From: Neodiprion pinetum
Lineage: Eukaryota; Arthropoda; Insecta; Hymenoptera; Diprionidae
Assembly (NCBI RefSeq): GCF_021155775.2
Contig: NC_060232.1
Span: forward strand, 35,889,089-35,953,088
Length of the DNA stretch: 64,000 nt
Direction: 5' to 3'
Made by a program: the position numbers and the translations under genes. This document shows, piece after piece, positions 50,037 to 61,700 of this stretch; within the stretch, counting starts at the first letter, position 1; each line of letters begins with the position of its first letter. The notes below the pieces were generated by a model. The model was not told where the DNA came from. It made no database searches and worked only from the letters and a program-made list of their open reading frames with translations.

Positions 50037-50473
50037 AAGTTTTTTTTCTATAAGGTTTGGAGAGAAATTTTCACATTAAAGTTGCGTAACGTGACATCTT
50101 CTAGAGAATAAATCCCGTCCAAAAATCTTGTACTTGTTAGTTTCAGCGCATCGACGATCAGAATGCTTAGTTAAAAAATACGATATCTCCCTTAAAATAA
50201 TATCGAATTAGTTGTCAGCCTGTTACGGGTTGATAACCAATTGCTAATGATATTGATCTGTCCAAACAATTGGCAGTTTCAGTATTACTGTAGGCATGTG
50301 AGCATTGGGCCCATGGAAGGTGGGTCTGCAGTTGGATTGTGGAAGCAGATGTTCAGGATGCAGCATGGTGGGTAGAAGGGTGACACAGGCCTGCCAAGAT
50401 TGTCATATGAGTAAGTTGCGTCGACTGAACCAGTTCGTTTCCAGAGTACTTTGCTGACCCGCAATGATATACA

Positions 50474-51215
50474 TGAAATTATTTTCGTATTTTCTTAGCT
50501 GTTGCTCTCACGAGGTTTTCAAAGTCTTTTCTAGTTTCGATTATTTTGAGAAGGGACGTTTGAATCAAATTCAAAACGAAAAATTTCAGGCCCTAAAATC
50601 GCAGAAAATGGACTGTCTTCGATTTTATGCGGTCTCTGATTTGCTGATTTAAAATGATGCTAGTTTTAATTCCTTGATGTACTATATCCACGTAATTTTG
50701 CGATAGGAATCCGTTGCGCATACAAGCAAATCGCTACAAGCAGTCAAAAGTTACATCCGAACGACATGAAATTGTCACCAGCATATCAACCAGGAAGAGA
50801 AAAAAATAACAAACACATGAATGCAAAGTTGGAGTTTCAGTTTATTCAACATTTACTTAATCGCAGTACAAGTGTTTTGGTGTGAGTGTATTGTAGTACT
50901 TGAACGAGTAACCAAATAGTATTTAATTGAAGGACACAGGTGAATGTAAAATAATGATTCAACGTGACGTAAGGAATCCGACTATTATATACGGAAAATA
51001 GTGCAACAAACATTAGGCAAAATGTGAAGAATGTTGTATGACACAGTTATTGTAGTAGTTTTTGAGTAGAGTTTAAGGTTCATCTTAAGTCCATTGTAGG
51101 TAGGATATCTATGCAAAAAAACGATATGTATGGCATTGTATTATGAACATTTGATGTAATCTGTACTAAAATAAATGAATTGATTATTTATTTCCTTTGT
51201 ATTTTTTTCGCATCT
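50474..51215. repeat. Left diverged copy of the unit flanking the satellite array
   Basis: This segment aligns in the same orientation with 54815-55560. Shared landmarks in order include AGCTGTTG followed by CGAGGTTTT, GGCCCTAAAATCG, ACGTAATTTTGCGA/AAG, GTTTCAGTTTATTCAA, a TTTGGTGT-AGTGTATT-TAGTA block, ATGATT-AACGT-CGTAAG and TGTAATCTGTA-T. The first half is a decayed relative of the 335-bp monomer and the second half is a tail absent from the array monomers. By eye the two copies agree over roughly two-thirds to three-quarters of positions. Confidence 0.7.
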
Positions 51216-51305
51216 CCTCAGCCATCACATCTACGATGTTTTGAATGCGTTTTTCTGTTTTCGTAAGGCCTGATGAGTCTCGAAAGGTTATATGAGTAAC
51301 CTAAC

Positions 51306-54300
51306 CTAACCCCTTTGTTATTTTAGCGAAAATTTTCGCGATTTTGAAAAGTGCTGGAACAAAGTAATTGTGGCACTATTCTGACGTAATTTTGCGAGAA
51401 AAATCGATTGTGTGCAGTCGGAATACGCTGCGAGCAGCGGATCACAAGTTACAGCCTGAAAACCAGAACCTGAAGTTTGGGCATTTTTCAGCTGGTACTC
51501 TTTCCATCGTCATTTCTCTGCTGTTGGTCCTACGCTCTTTTTGCTGCGTTTTCTGAGTTCCTGGTGGTCCAATTAGTCGGGTAAGGGTCATTCAAATCGA
51601 ATCTGAGACCAAAAGTTTTTCGGCCAAAAAAAAAGTAAGGCTAACCCCTTTGCATTTTTGGCGAAAATTTTCGCGATTTTGAAAAGTGCTGTTACGAAGT
51701 GATTGTGGCACTATTCTGACGTAATTTTGCGAGGAAAATCGATTGGGCGCAGTCGGAATAAGCTGCGAGCAGCGGATCAAAAGTTACAGCCTGAAAACCA
51801 GAACCTGAATTTTGGGCATTTTTCAGCTGGTACTCTTTCCATCGTCATTTCTCTGCTGTTGGTCCTACGCTCTTTTTGCTGCGTTTTCTGAGTTCCTGGT
51901 GGTCCAATTAGTCGGGTAAGGGTCATTCAAATCGAATCTGAGACCAAAAGTTTTTCGGCCAAAAAAAAAGTAAGGCTAACCCCTTTGCATTTTTGGCGAA
52001 AATTTTCGCGATTTTGAAAAGTGCTGTTACGAAGTGATTGTGGCACTATTCTGACGTAATTTTGCGAGGAAAATCGATTGGGCGCAGTCGGAATGAGCTG
52101 CGAGCAGCGGATCAAAAGTTACAGCCTGAAAACCAGAACCTGAATTTTGGGCATTTTTCAGCTGGTACTCTTTCCATCGTCATTTCTCTGCTGTTGGTCC
52201 TACGCTCTTTTTGCTGCGTTTTCTGAGTTCCTGGTGGTCCAATTAGTCGGGTAAGGGTCATTCAAATCGAATCTGAGACCAAAAGTTTTTCGGCCAAAAA
52301 AAAAGTAAGGCTAACCCCTTTGCATTTTTGGCGAAAATTTTCGCGATTTTGAAAAGTGCTGGAATAAAGTAATTGTGGCACTATTCTGACGTGATTTTGC
52401 GAGGAAAATCGATTGGGCGCAGTCGGAATAAGCTGCGAGCAGCGGATCAAAAGTTACAGCCTGAAAACCGGAACCTGAAGTTTGGGCATTTTTCAGCTGG
52501 TACTCTTTCCATCGTCATTTCTCTGCTGTTGGTCCTACGCTCTTTTTGCTGCGTTTTCTGAGTTCCTGGTGGTCCAATTAGTCGGGTGAGGGTCATTCAA
52601 ATCGAATCTGAGACCAAAAGTTTTTCGGCCAAAAAAAAAGTAAGGCTAACCCCTTTGCATTTTTGGCGAAAATTTTCGCGATTTTGAAAAGTGCTGGAAC
52701 AAGTTAATTGTGGCACTATTCTGACGTAATTTTGCGAGGAAAATCGATTGGGTGCAGTCGGAATAAGCTGCGAGCAGCGGATCAAAAGTTACAGCCTGAA
52801 AACCGGAACCTGAAGTTTGGGCATTTTTCAGCTGGTACTCTTTCCATCGTCATTTCTCTGCTGTTGGTCCTACGCTCTTTTTGCTGCGTTTTCTGAGTTC
52901 CTGGTGGTCCAATTAGTCGGGTAAGGGTCATTCTAATCGAATCTGAGACCAAAAGTTTTTCGGCCAAAAAAAAAGTAAGGCTAACCCCTTTGCATTTTTG
53001 GCGAAAATTTTCGCGATTTTGAAAAGTGCTGAAATAAAGTAATTGTGGCACTATTCTGACGTAATTTTGCGAGGAAAATCGATTGGGCGCAGTCGGAATG
53101 AGCTGCGAGCAGCGGATCAAAAGTTACAGCCTGAAAACCAGAACCTGAATTTTGGGCATTTTTCAGCTGGTACTCTTTCCATCGTCATTTCTCTGCTGTT
53201 GGTCCTACGCTCTTTTTGCTGCGTTTTCTGAGTTCCTGGTGGTCCAATTAGTCGGGTAAGGGTCATTCAAATCGAATCTGAGACCAAAAGTTTTTCGGCC
53301 AAAAAAAAAGTAAGGCTAACCCCTTTGCATTTTTGGCGAAAATTTTCGCGATTTTGAAAAGTGCTGGAATAAAGTAATTGTGGCACTATTCTGACGTGAT
53401 TTTGCGAGGAAAATCGATTGGGCGCAGTCGGAATAAGCTGCGAGCAGCGGATCAAAAGTTACAGCCTGAAAACCGGAACCTGAAGTTTGGGCATTTTTCA
53501 GCTGGTACTCTTTCCATCGTCATTTCTCTGCTGTTGGTCCTACGCTCTTTTTGCTGCGTTTTCTGAGTTCCTGGTGGTCCAATTAGTCGGGTGAGGGTCA
53601 TTCAAATCGAATCTGAGACCAAAAGTTTTTCGGCCAAAAAAAAAGTAAGGCTAACCCCTTTGCATTTTTGGCGAAAATTTTCGCGATTTTGAAAAGTGCT
53701 GGAACAAGTTAATTGTGGCACTATTCTGACGTAATTTTGCGAGGAAAATCGATTGGGTGCAGTCGGAATAAGCTGCGAGCAGCGGATCAAAAGTTACAGC
53801 CTGAAAACCGGAACCTGAAGTTTGGGCATTTTTCAGCTGGTACTCTTTCCATCGTCATTTCTCTGCTGTTGGTCCTACGCTCTTTTTGCTGCGTTTTCTG
53901 AGTTCCTGGTGGTCCAATTAGTCGGGTAAGGGTCATTCTAATCGAATCTGAGACCAAAAGTTTTTCGGCCAAAAAAAAAGTAAGGCTAACCCCTTTGCAT
54001 TTTTGGCGAAAATTTTCGCGATTTTGAAAAGTGCTGAAATAAAGTAATTGTGGCACTATTCTGACGTAATTTTGCGAGGAAAATCGATTGGGCGCAGTCG
54101 GAATGAGCTGCGAGCAGCGGATCAAAAGTTACAGCCTGAAAACCAGAACCTGAATTTTGGGCATTTTTCAGCTGGTACTCTTTCCATCGTCATTTCTCTG
54201 CCGTTGGTCCTACGCTCTTTTTGCTGCGTTTTCTGAGTTCCTGGTGGTCCAATTAGTCGGGTAAGGGTCATTCAAATCGAATCTGAGACCAAAAGTTTTT

Positions 54301-54654
54301 CGGCCAAAAAAAAAGTAAGGCTAACCCCTTTGCATTTTTGGCGAAAATTTTCGCGATTTTGAAAAGTGCTGGAATAAAGTAATTGTGGCACTATACTGAC
54401 GTAATTTTGCGAGGAAAATCGATTGTGTGCAGTCAGAATACGCTGCGAGCAGCGGATCACAAGTTACAGCCTGAAAACCAGAACCTGAAGTTTGGGCATT
54501 TTTCAGCTGGTACTCTTTCCATCGTCATTTCTCTGCCGTTGGTCCTACGCTTTTTTTGCTGCGTTTTCTGAGTTCCTGGTGGTCCAATTAGTCGGGTAAG
54601 GGTCATACAAATCGAATCTGGGACCAAAAGTTTTCTGCCTAAAAAAAAGTAAGG
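51306..54654. repeat. Tandem satellite array, ten monomers of about 335 bp
   Basis: The landmark CTAACCCCTTTG recurs at 51306, 51641, 51976, 52311, 52646, 52981, 53316, 53651, 53986 and 54321: nine intervals of exactly 335, then one of 334 to 54655. Copies are nearly identical. Diagnostic variants after GTGCTG show a three-monomer pattern: GGAATAAAG at monomers 4 and 7, GGAACAAGT at 5 and 8, GAAATAAAG at 6 and 9. The edge monomers 1 and 10 share their own variants (GATTGTGTGCAGTC and GCGGATCAC). Overlapping 62-codon frames recur on both strands but begin at TTG or other non-ATG codons, and 335 is not a multiple of 3, so coding is unlikely. Confidence 0.97.
52311..54320. repeat. Two copies of a 1005-bp higher-order repeat within the array
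   Basis: Monomers 4-5-6 (52311-53315) and 7-8-9 (53316-54320) match unit for unit, including GGGTGAGGGTC at 52585 and 53590 and CATTCTAATCG at 52930 and 53935. The only difference I noticed is CTGCTGTTGG versus CTGCCGTTGG near 54200. This indicates a very recent three-unit duplication or unequal exchange, or possibly an assembly duplication. Confidence 0.85.
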
Positions 54655-55560
54655 CTAACCCCTTTGTGTTTCTGGCGAATATTTTCGCGATTTTGAAAAG
54701 TGCTGGAATCAATTCTTTCTCGCACTATTCCGACGTAATTTTGGGAAAGGAATCGATCACGTATTGTTCAAAATCGCTGCGAGCAGCTGGTGAAAAGTTA
54801 CAGCCGAAAAATGACAAATTTTCTTCGTACCTTTCCAGCTGTTGTTCCTACGAGGTTTTAATTATCTTTTCTGGTTTCCTTGAGGCGCAATTAGTCTAGA
54901 AAGGGTCTTATAATTCGATGCCAAGACTAAAAGCTTTCGGCCCTAAAATCGTCGGAAAAGGAAGACTAACCCCTTTGAATTTTTTTTCCCAAAAATAGCA
55001 GATTTTCAAAAATTATAACATTTATGTGTTGTCTCCCTATGTTGACGTAATTTTGCAAGAAGAATTGATTGCGTATGGTTTAGAGTCGCAGCGAGCAGTA
55101 GGTCAAAAGGTACCTCTCAAAATTAATCAATTTCCGCCAGCATTTAAAAGAGAAGAGGAAAAGAAATCGCAACACATAGGCTTAAAGTCGTAGTTTCAGT
55201 TTATTCAAAATGCACAATAATGATACAATTATTTTGGTGTCAGTGTATTCTAGTATTTCAATTATATGCTAAATAGTATTTGAATGATAGACACACAGAA
55301 ATGCAAAAGAATGATTGAACGTTCCGTAAGAAATTTAACTCTTATGTAGGTAAAAAAATGCGCCATACACTCAGCAGAATGTTGTGTGACACAATTATTG
55401 TAGTCGTCTGCGAGTATAGTTCAAGGTCCAACCTGCGTCCAGGTGCAATATCTCTATGCAGAAAACGATACGTATGACATCACGTTGTTACCATTACATG
55501 TAATCTGTATTGAAATGAATACAATAATTAATTCATGTCTTACTATTTTCGCTGTATTTT
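54655..55560. repeat. Decayed monomers and right copy of the flanking unit
   Basis: The array decays into a recognisable but diverged monomer (54655-54965) and a partial one (from 54966), then continues into the tail that matches the left flank. It contains the GGCCCTAAAATCG sequence that the array monomers lack. Confidence 0.75.
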
Positions 55561-58469
55561 CTGAGCTGTTCGTCCTTCAATATTTGAAATCCCGTTTTTA
55601 CGATCTCCGAAGTTTAATTGGTTCGAAAAATATCGCACCTCATGGTTGTGAAATTGCCATAGCTTCTGATCCAACCGAAACTGTCGATTACAAAAATTAT
55701 AAACAAATCAAAGGTCGAACCATTTGTATCTCGTTTTCTAACGGAGATCAAGCGATTCAATTCACTTCACAAAAGCGTCTCAAAAAGACCATCAGTTCCT
55801 TCCAAGATTACTCATGGTGATTTGAGAATTGACAAAGTTATTACTATTTGAATAGACGTAAAAGATTTTTCTTTCACGAAAAATGTACTTTTGAGACAAA
55901 AAAATCAACATCTCATGTTATATTCCGAAAGTTCGGACATGAAATATATAAATTGAAACATTCACAGAGAAATGGTCCGGCAAGTTCGGATCTTAGGAAA
56001 TCGGTTATTGTTGCTAAACTGTAGGACATAGAAAGCATACCCTATTAAAACAAAATTCCATCGAATTGAGCTTTTTTAATTCTTTATCATGCTTTGCGGC
56101 CAAACCTTTCACAATTCTCCTTGAAAACCCAGGCATCTCTTCCTAGGCATACAATCTGGTGATCCACAAATTTTCAGACCCAACATATTCTTGGATAGAA
56201 CGGACATATGTTTTGCCTGGACTAGATCTCATGTATGCACGGGGAAAAACAACGGAGTGACCAGTTCATGCACCGGCTGGTTAATGACGGCCATTTATTT
56301 CTTGAAGGAATCATCGGTGAGCCGGGAATAAGAAACGATATTTACACAAGATGAGATGATCATTGCTGAAACCAGGATTACACTGTAAAAAATTTGTCAT
56401 ACATAGGTAGATTTAACTTGTTAATTCTTTTCTTGAATCATGAGTATGCAGGAGCGTTTTCACAGGATGTTCGTTATTCGGTAATTCGTACGTGAGACAT
56501 GCGTTTCCGGTAAGAACTGTCTACCCCGACAATGAGTGAAAATTAATTCGATAATGAGACCCATAAATCATCCCGTTTATTCGTTACACAATTAATATGG
56601 AAGCGACGGAGTGGACGAGTCGCCGTGCAGAGCGTCGAGGACAAGCGGTTTTTTGGTCGACTGCTACTTAGCGAGCCAGGCGATGCCTTTCGAAGGAAAA
56701 ATTATACGAAAAAGCCGACTTATCTACCGCTTATCTCCATTCCAGGCTTTTTAAGGATTCAAAGGACGCACCTGCGGCCGGTGGGGTTCGACGGTGCCTG
56801 TCTGGATATAAATCAGAGGATTTGTCCCTTTCCTTTCCAACTCGTAAAGTAAGATGTCAAGCAATGACTGCAGTTTGTGCCTGCCAGAGACATTTTACCC
56901 TTCGCGCAGCCCTCGACCTCATCTTCGTCAGTGAGTCCTACGTCCTAGCCAGAAGAAAGCTGAAAAAGAGAAGAAGAAAAACGAAAAAACCCTTATCCCG
57001 TCGAAACGATCAGCATTCGAAGTTTGTGCGTATACCTGGCTTCAACAGCCAAATAATTTGCATCCAACCTCCGTTCATTTTTATAAGCTTAAATCAACCG
57101 GTTTCAAGCATTTCAACGTGCATATGCTGCAATACTTCGCAGCGTGAAGTTTTGCAAAAAATGACAAAACTCTTCCCAGACCGTAATAATAAGCGTAAGG
57201 TTTTATAGCTCTAAGATTATAGATTTACAGCCGCCTCGGCCTATGGAGTGAGGCACTATAACCGTATACGTGCAGCGAATCGACGTAGTTAAGTTAACTT
57301 TTTCGAGCAGCTGTCGACGAGGGAGTTTTAAAAATGCTAATCAACGACGCAAATAGAGCCTGCTGCACGAGGATCCGGCGTTAATCCTAACCTGACCCAA
57401 CAAAGGCTAAATAGTAGTAACATATAACACGGAGCGTCATAAATTCATTAAACGCCCGCATATGAGTGAAAGCTGATTTCGTTTGCTAAGGAGGGTGAGA
57501 CGTGACGTCCTTAAGAGAGCTGGCCCGCAAGTGGTGTCCATTATTTCCTGCTTGAGCTTGTATTTATTTAAGTGGCTATACGTAGGATAAAACTAAACGT
57601 TCAGCCACCGCGAACTTCGATCTGCTCATTGTCCCGACGTTGGGTCATCATCATCACCGTGTGATCCAGAAATTACGTTCCGCCACCTTCTAGGTGGGAA
57701 ATTATCCTTGCCAACGAGTGAGATGAACGTTAACTAAAATTTCTACCAAAAAATTATTCGGTAACTTTTTTCCAACTAGTTTTTCGACCAGCGTTATAAA
57801 GGCTTGGAAATATTTCAGCTTCGTGCGGATTGCTTCTTGCTGCAATAAAGATGTATCTGTCAGTGTAGTCTGGTGTAGTCTCCTCCAACGTCCCTCTTCC
57901 CCTTTTCTCTCCTCCTGCTCCGTCTCTCCTGACCATTCCTCACCTTTCCTTGTTCCTCCGCAGTTTCTCGCTCCTTCTTCGTCGCCTCTCGCACCTCCCT
58001 CCTCCCCATAGAGCTACACCTCCCCACTCTTTTGCAGCAGAGAGCGAGAACGTACATGCAGCGGTTAATGCCTTCTTCATTCTTCGTAACTATTGGCTTC
58101 ATCGTGTTCAAACGTTGACCTGAGCCGGCTTCAACTTCTCGGCTTGATTGCTTGAGCTCCGGAGATAACGACGTGACGTTGTGAGTTCTGTAGTACGAGA
58201 TATGTACGTACAGAAAAATAAAAAACGAAACCACGATCTTTTTGTCGAATCGGTTTCTTATTCTCACCTTCATCATAATCATCTTAATCGGTGTCATCAT
58301 CGTCATTTGGCTTCTTTTGCACTCACATCAGGCGAGCGGGTACTTTAACAATGTTGAGAAACACGCTTCAAAATGGTGCTGAAAATGTAAGAATTAGTGA
58401 CCCGATTTGGCGGAGTATTCTTTGTTTGTACGAATGATGTCGATTTCGAAAAATTGCTGGTTCGATTTT
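55561..58469. other. Region without supported genes
   Basis: A 125-codon frame at 55443-55820 begins inside the repeat tail and has no domain; I regard it as chance. Lys/Arg-rich and Ser/Pro-rich frames near 56.8-58.0 kb come from purine- and pyrimidine-rich DNA. Nothing else is recognised. Confidence 0.45.
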
Positions 58470-58765
58470 GCGTGAGCTGTGTTTTCTAAGTACCGTAAGT
58501 ACCAATTAGTCAGAAGAGACTGTTGAGAGTCGACATCAAAACTGATAGAGGTTTTCGACCCTAAAACTAGAACGAAAACCAAGGCAAACGCCTTTCATTT
58601 TTTGCTAAGGTTTTGATCGGGTTTGATGACAACGTGACATGACTAGCAGATTAGAAACGTCGTCATTTCGCAAAAAAAAAAAAAAAAAAAAAAAAACGAT
58701 TGCTCGTAATCTAAAGTCATTGGGAACAGTGGATCAATATATCTAGCCAAAAAACTAACGTGTGG
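58470..58765. repeat. Dispersed, decayed copy of the satellite monomer
   Basis: It follows the monomer landmark by landmark: GTTTTCT-AGT-CC, ACCAATTAGTC, TTTTCGACCCTAAAA, a CCTTTCATTTTTTG block, then CG-CATTTCGCAAAA, CGATTG, and GAACAGTGGATCAATA (array: GAGCAGCGGATCAAAA). The array sequence GCGAGGAAAATCGATTG is here expanded to a run of 25 A at 58672-58696. It shares the CCCTAAAA state with the array flanks rather than with the array itself. Confidence 0.6.
58672..58696. repeat. Poly-A tract (25 A)
   Basis: A single-base run inside the decayed satellite monomer, expanded from the short A-run present at the same place in the array monomers. Confidence 0.93.
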
Positions 58766-61700
58766 GAAAGCGCTTCCGTACATCGATTACACCTGAGAAA
58801 GTCAAGCTCAAAATAGATAAATGATAGTAATGGAACAGACAATAAGGGAACGCAATTGTTTCTCCGTTTTTTCTAATAACTTTCTTCAAGTAGGTAAATC
58901 ACAATTTTAAGTGGACAAAACATAAAAAAACTGATGTATTACTAAATTTTCTTTCTCGTTTGTACCCTGAACCGTGTTGCATTAAATGCATCGAGATGCA
59001 GGTATTTGAAATTGGGTTCCCAACTTCTGAACGATAGCAGTTCCGTTTTTTGTCCATTTATAGTATTTCGCAGAGGTCCATGGCGGTGATTAGTTATAGG
59101 TACAACATTAACGGTCCTTCCGTTAAGCGTATAACTTCTCATCGACTTCTTTATCTGGATTATCTCGAACGAAGTCGTGAGTAATTGCTGCAGTGAGTTA
59201 ATTGATCGAGTCTCATTCATCGGGCTTCTCGTACAGAAGTAATGATCGCGCGAGAGCTTACGGTGTAGAAATATAAAGCAAGCGAAAGAGAGAAAGAGAG
59301 AGATCGAGGTTTGCTTTGTGGCCATTCTCGGCCTTACGAGTGTTTTATACTGGTTTTATACGGGCCGTGTACTCCGTGTAAAGAGGCGATATATGAGCGT
59401 ATTAATATAACGAACGATTCGCTCTTCCGATATCACGGATACCGATGTAGGTACCTACGAAGCTGCGCATTGCAGCCGCATGGCACAGCATCCCAGCCTC
59501 TGGCACCTGCCTCTCGGCCATATTTTACATCTTCAATGCGCTGCGCGGCGTCCCTCTTTCACTTTTCACGCCGGTCCGGCAGTCAGCCACGCCCTTAAAG
59601 AGGAACCCATTCTCTCATAATTCGAATTTATGAACCCCTTTAACTTTTTCGATTCTGGAATCGGTCGGTCCTGCAGAGAGGTCCGGTTACACCATCTTAG
59701 GTATACGCGTCCTTAATCTTTCAAGCTCTCGAAACCGCGAACGTTCCGCTCCTTTTTCACCCTCCATTACCTGCGTTATTTCCTTTTATTTTCACGCCGT
59801 CGACCGCAACCTGCGGTTTATCGTACCCGCAATGACCGAACCGCGGGGAAGATTTTCTTGTTCATTAAAAACTCACTCGATCTCCCATCGAATTCTTTAC
59901 GACTTTGAGAAAAGCTTGAGGAAGATTGTTTAACGATGATAAATTTCACTCTTCACATTTCATTGCCACAACTTCAAGCCGATAAGGGAGGTCATCGCGT
60001 CCACGGACCGCGTTAATAAGATGACGGGTATGTAATTACGTGGTAAAATGTAAATGAAACTATAAAGTTTTTATCCGTCACCCTTAATCTGCATCCGGTG
60101 AGCCAGTGTATTCTCTGTATCCGAGATCATGGACGGTCAAAGATAAGAATGAAATGTTTCCGCTGATAATCGGTGTTCATCCGAACGCGTATGAGCGCCT
60201 TCACTGGAAACGCACGCGAGGATCAGTTTGAAATACGTTTCACCTCTTCTTTGCGATCCGATTTTCGTCCGCTTATCCATTCAGCCGTTCCGTGTTCAGA
60301 CTTCGCCATCTTCTTCTTCTTCTTCTCCCGTTCACAATTCTTTGGTCAATCCCGTTCCGACGCATCGGGACCACGGCCGTTGTCCGTCGGTCTCTTTGAA
60401 GTTTTGGCCGTGGTGTCAGCCATATTTCTTCCGGAACGGCCACTTAACTCAGCGATTTTTTCGCCGGCGCAACGCCTGATCGGCCCCGGTCCCGATCTTT
60501 CATCAAAGCCTCTCAGAGGTAACGTATATAAGAAGCCGAGAATACAGACGTATACATACAAGTTATTTATGCAGCAAGTACGAGCCGCGAGTCGATGAGG
60601 GAATTAATCCCGATCTCATCTCGAGTTTGGTGATCAGGAATGAAAGAAGGATCAAGGTGCAGAGGCAGACTGTGCCAGGTGCCGGGGTTTTTGCTGCGGA
60701 CTAAAGAGGCGCGGGATAACAGACGATCTCATTAAATAACGATTATTACGTAGCACGTAGCAATTTTGATGGATATTTCGCGGAACATATGGACGCCGCG
60801 TTTCGTCTGCAGTTCGCGGTACGAGGGTGACAATTAGATACGAGCTGGTTGATGAAACGGCACGACTCCCAGGAATCTACCAGTGTAAATAATCGAGGAC
60901 GGAGGCGGAGGACCTCTTCATCTGGCAGTGAACGACGGCTGTACGATTAGCGAGGCACGCGAATACCGCAGCTGCTTATCTCTCGTACGAGGCACGACGA
61001 TTTGTTGTCAAATGTCCGACGGTTCGTTGAACTCCAGATTACACTGGCGAGTTATTCATGTTTGAAAATATTTCTCGGAAATTTTCACCCTTTTCTAATC
61101 TTGTGATATGTTTGTAAACAGAGATTGCACGGCGTGCAGTGCGCGTGAATGCGAAAGAGAAAGAGAGAGAGAAGGAGAAAATAATAATAGGTAAAAAAGG
61201 TGTTCCGTTCATCCTCTCCGGGAGGAAAGATTTCTCGAATATATTAAGGTACAGTCGCGATCTGACCAGGCTGATGAACGTTCGAAAACGGCGCAACAAT
61301 TTAACCTTAGCTCGCGATTAGGAGAGGCGAAACAACCGGATGTCGCAGAAGAAGAAGAAGAAGCAATCGTCGCGACCTCCGGGGAACGAAAAGAGCATCC
61401 GCTGTGTCGACCGCCATTACACAGCCATTCGCTGAGCGACGCGACGCTCTGTTCTCTTTGGGTTCGCTACGCTCAAGGCAGCATCTTAACAACTTAATTT
61501 CTGACGATAGAGCGAGCCGCTCGAATTTTTTTTCACCTTTTACTTCTTGCCTCCCTACCACCACCACTTCCATCGCCTGGTCCCGCCGCAGCCGCTCATC
61601 CGCTTCTCTTTTCGTTCCTTTTCACTCGCGGCTACATTTCGGGCTTACGATAAAGAGAGAGTGGAATTCAGTGAGGATATCAATCGATTTATGTGGTATC

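Noticed and set aside
51296..51312. CCTAACCTAACC at the array edge, resembling insect telomere repeat
   Set aside because: There are only two units, and they merge into the monomer landmark CTAACCCC; this is chance, not telomeric DNA.
51306..54654. A CRISPR array or a family of small genes in the tandem repeat
   Set aside because: The units are 335 bp and contiguous with no spacers, in a eukaryotic genome. The recurrent 62-codon frames occur on both strands, lack ATG starts and do not stay in register between monomers.
55443..55820. A 125-codon frame next to the repeat locus
   Set aside because: It begins inside the repeat tail and has no recognisable domain or splice signal.
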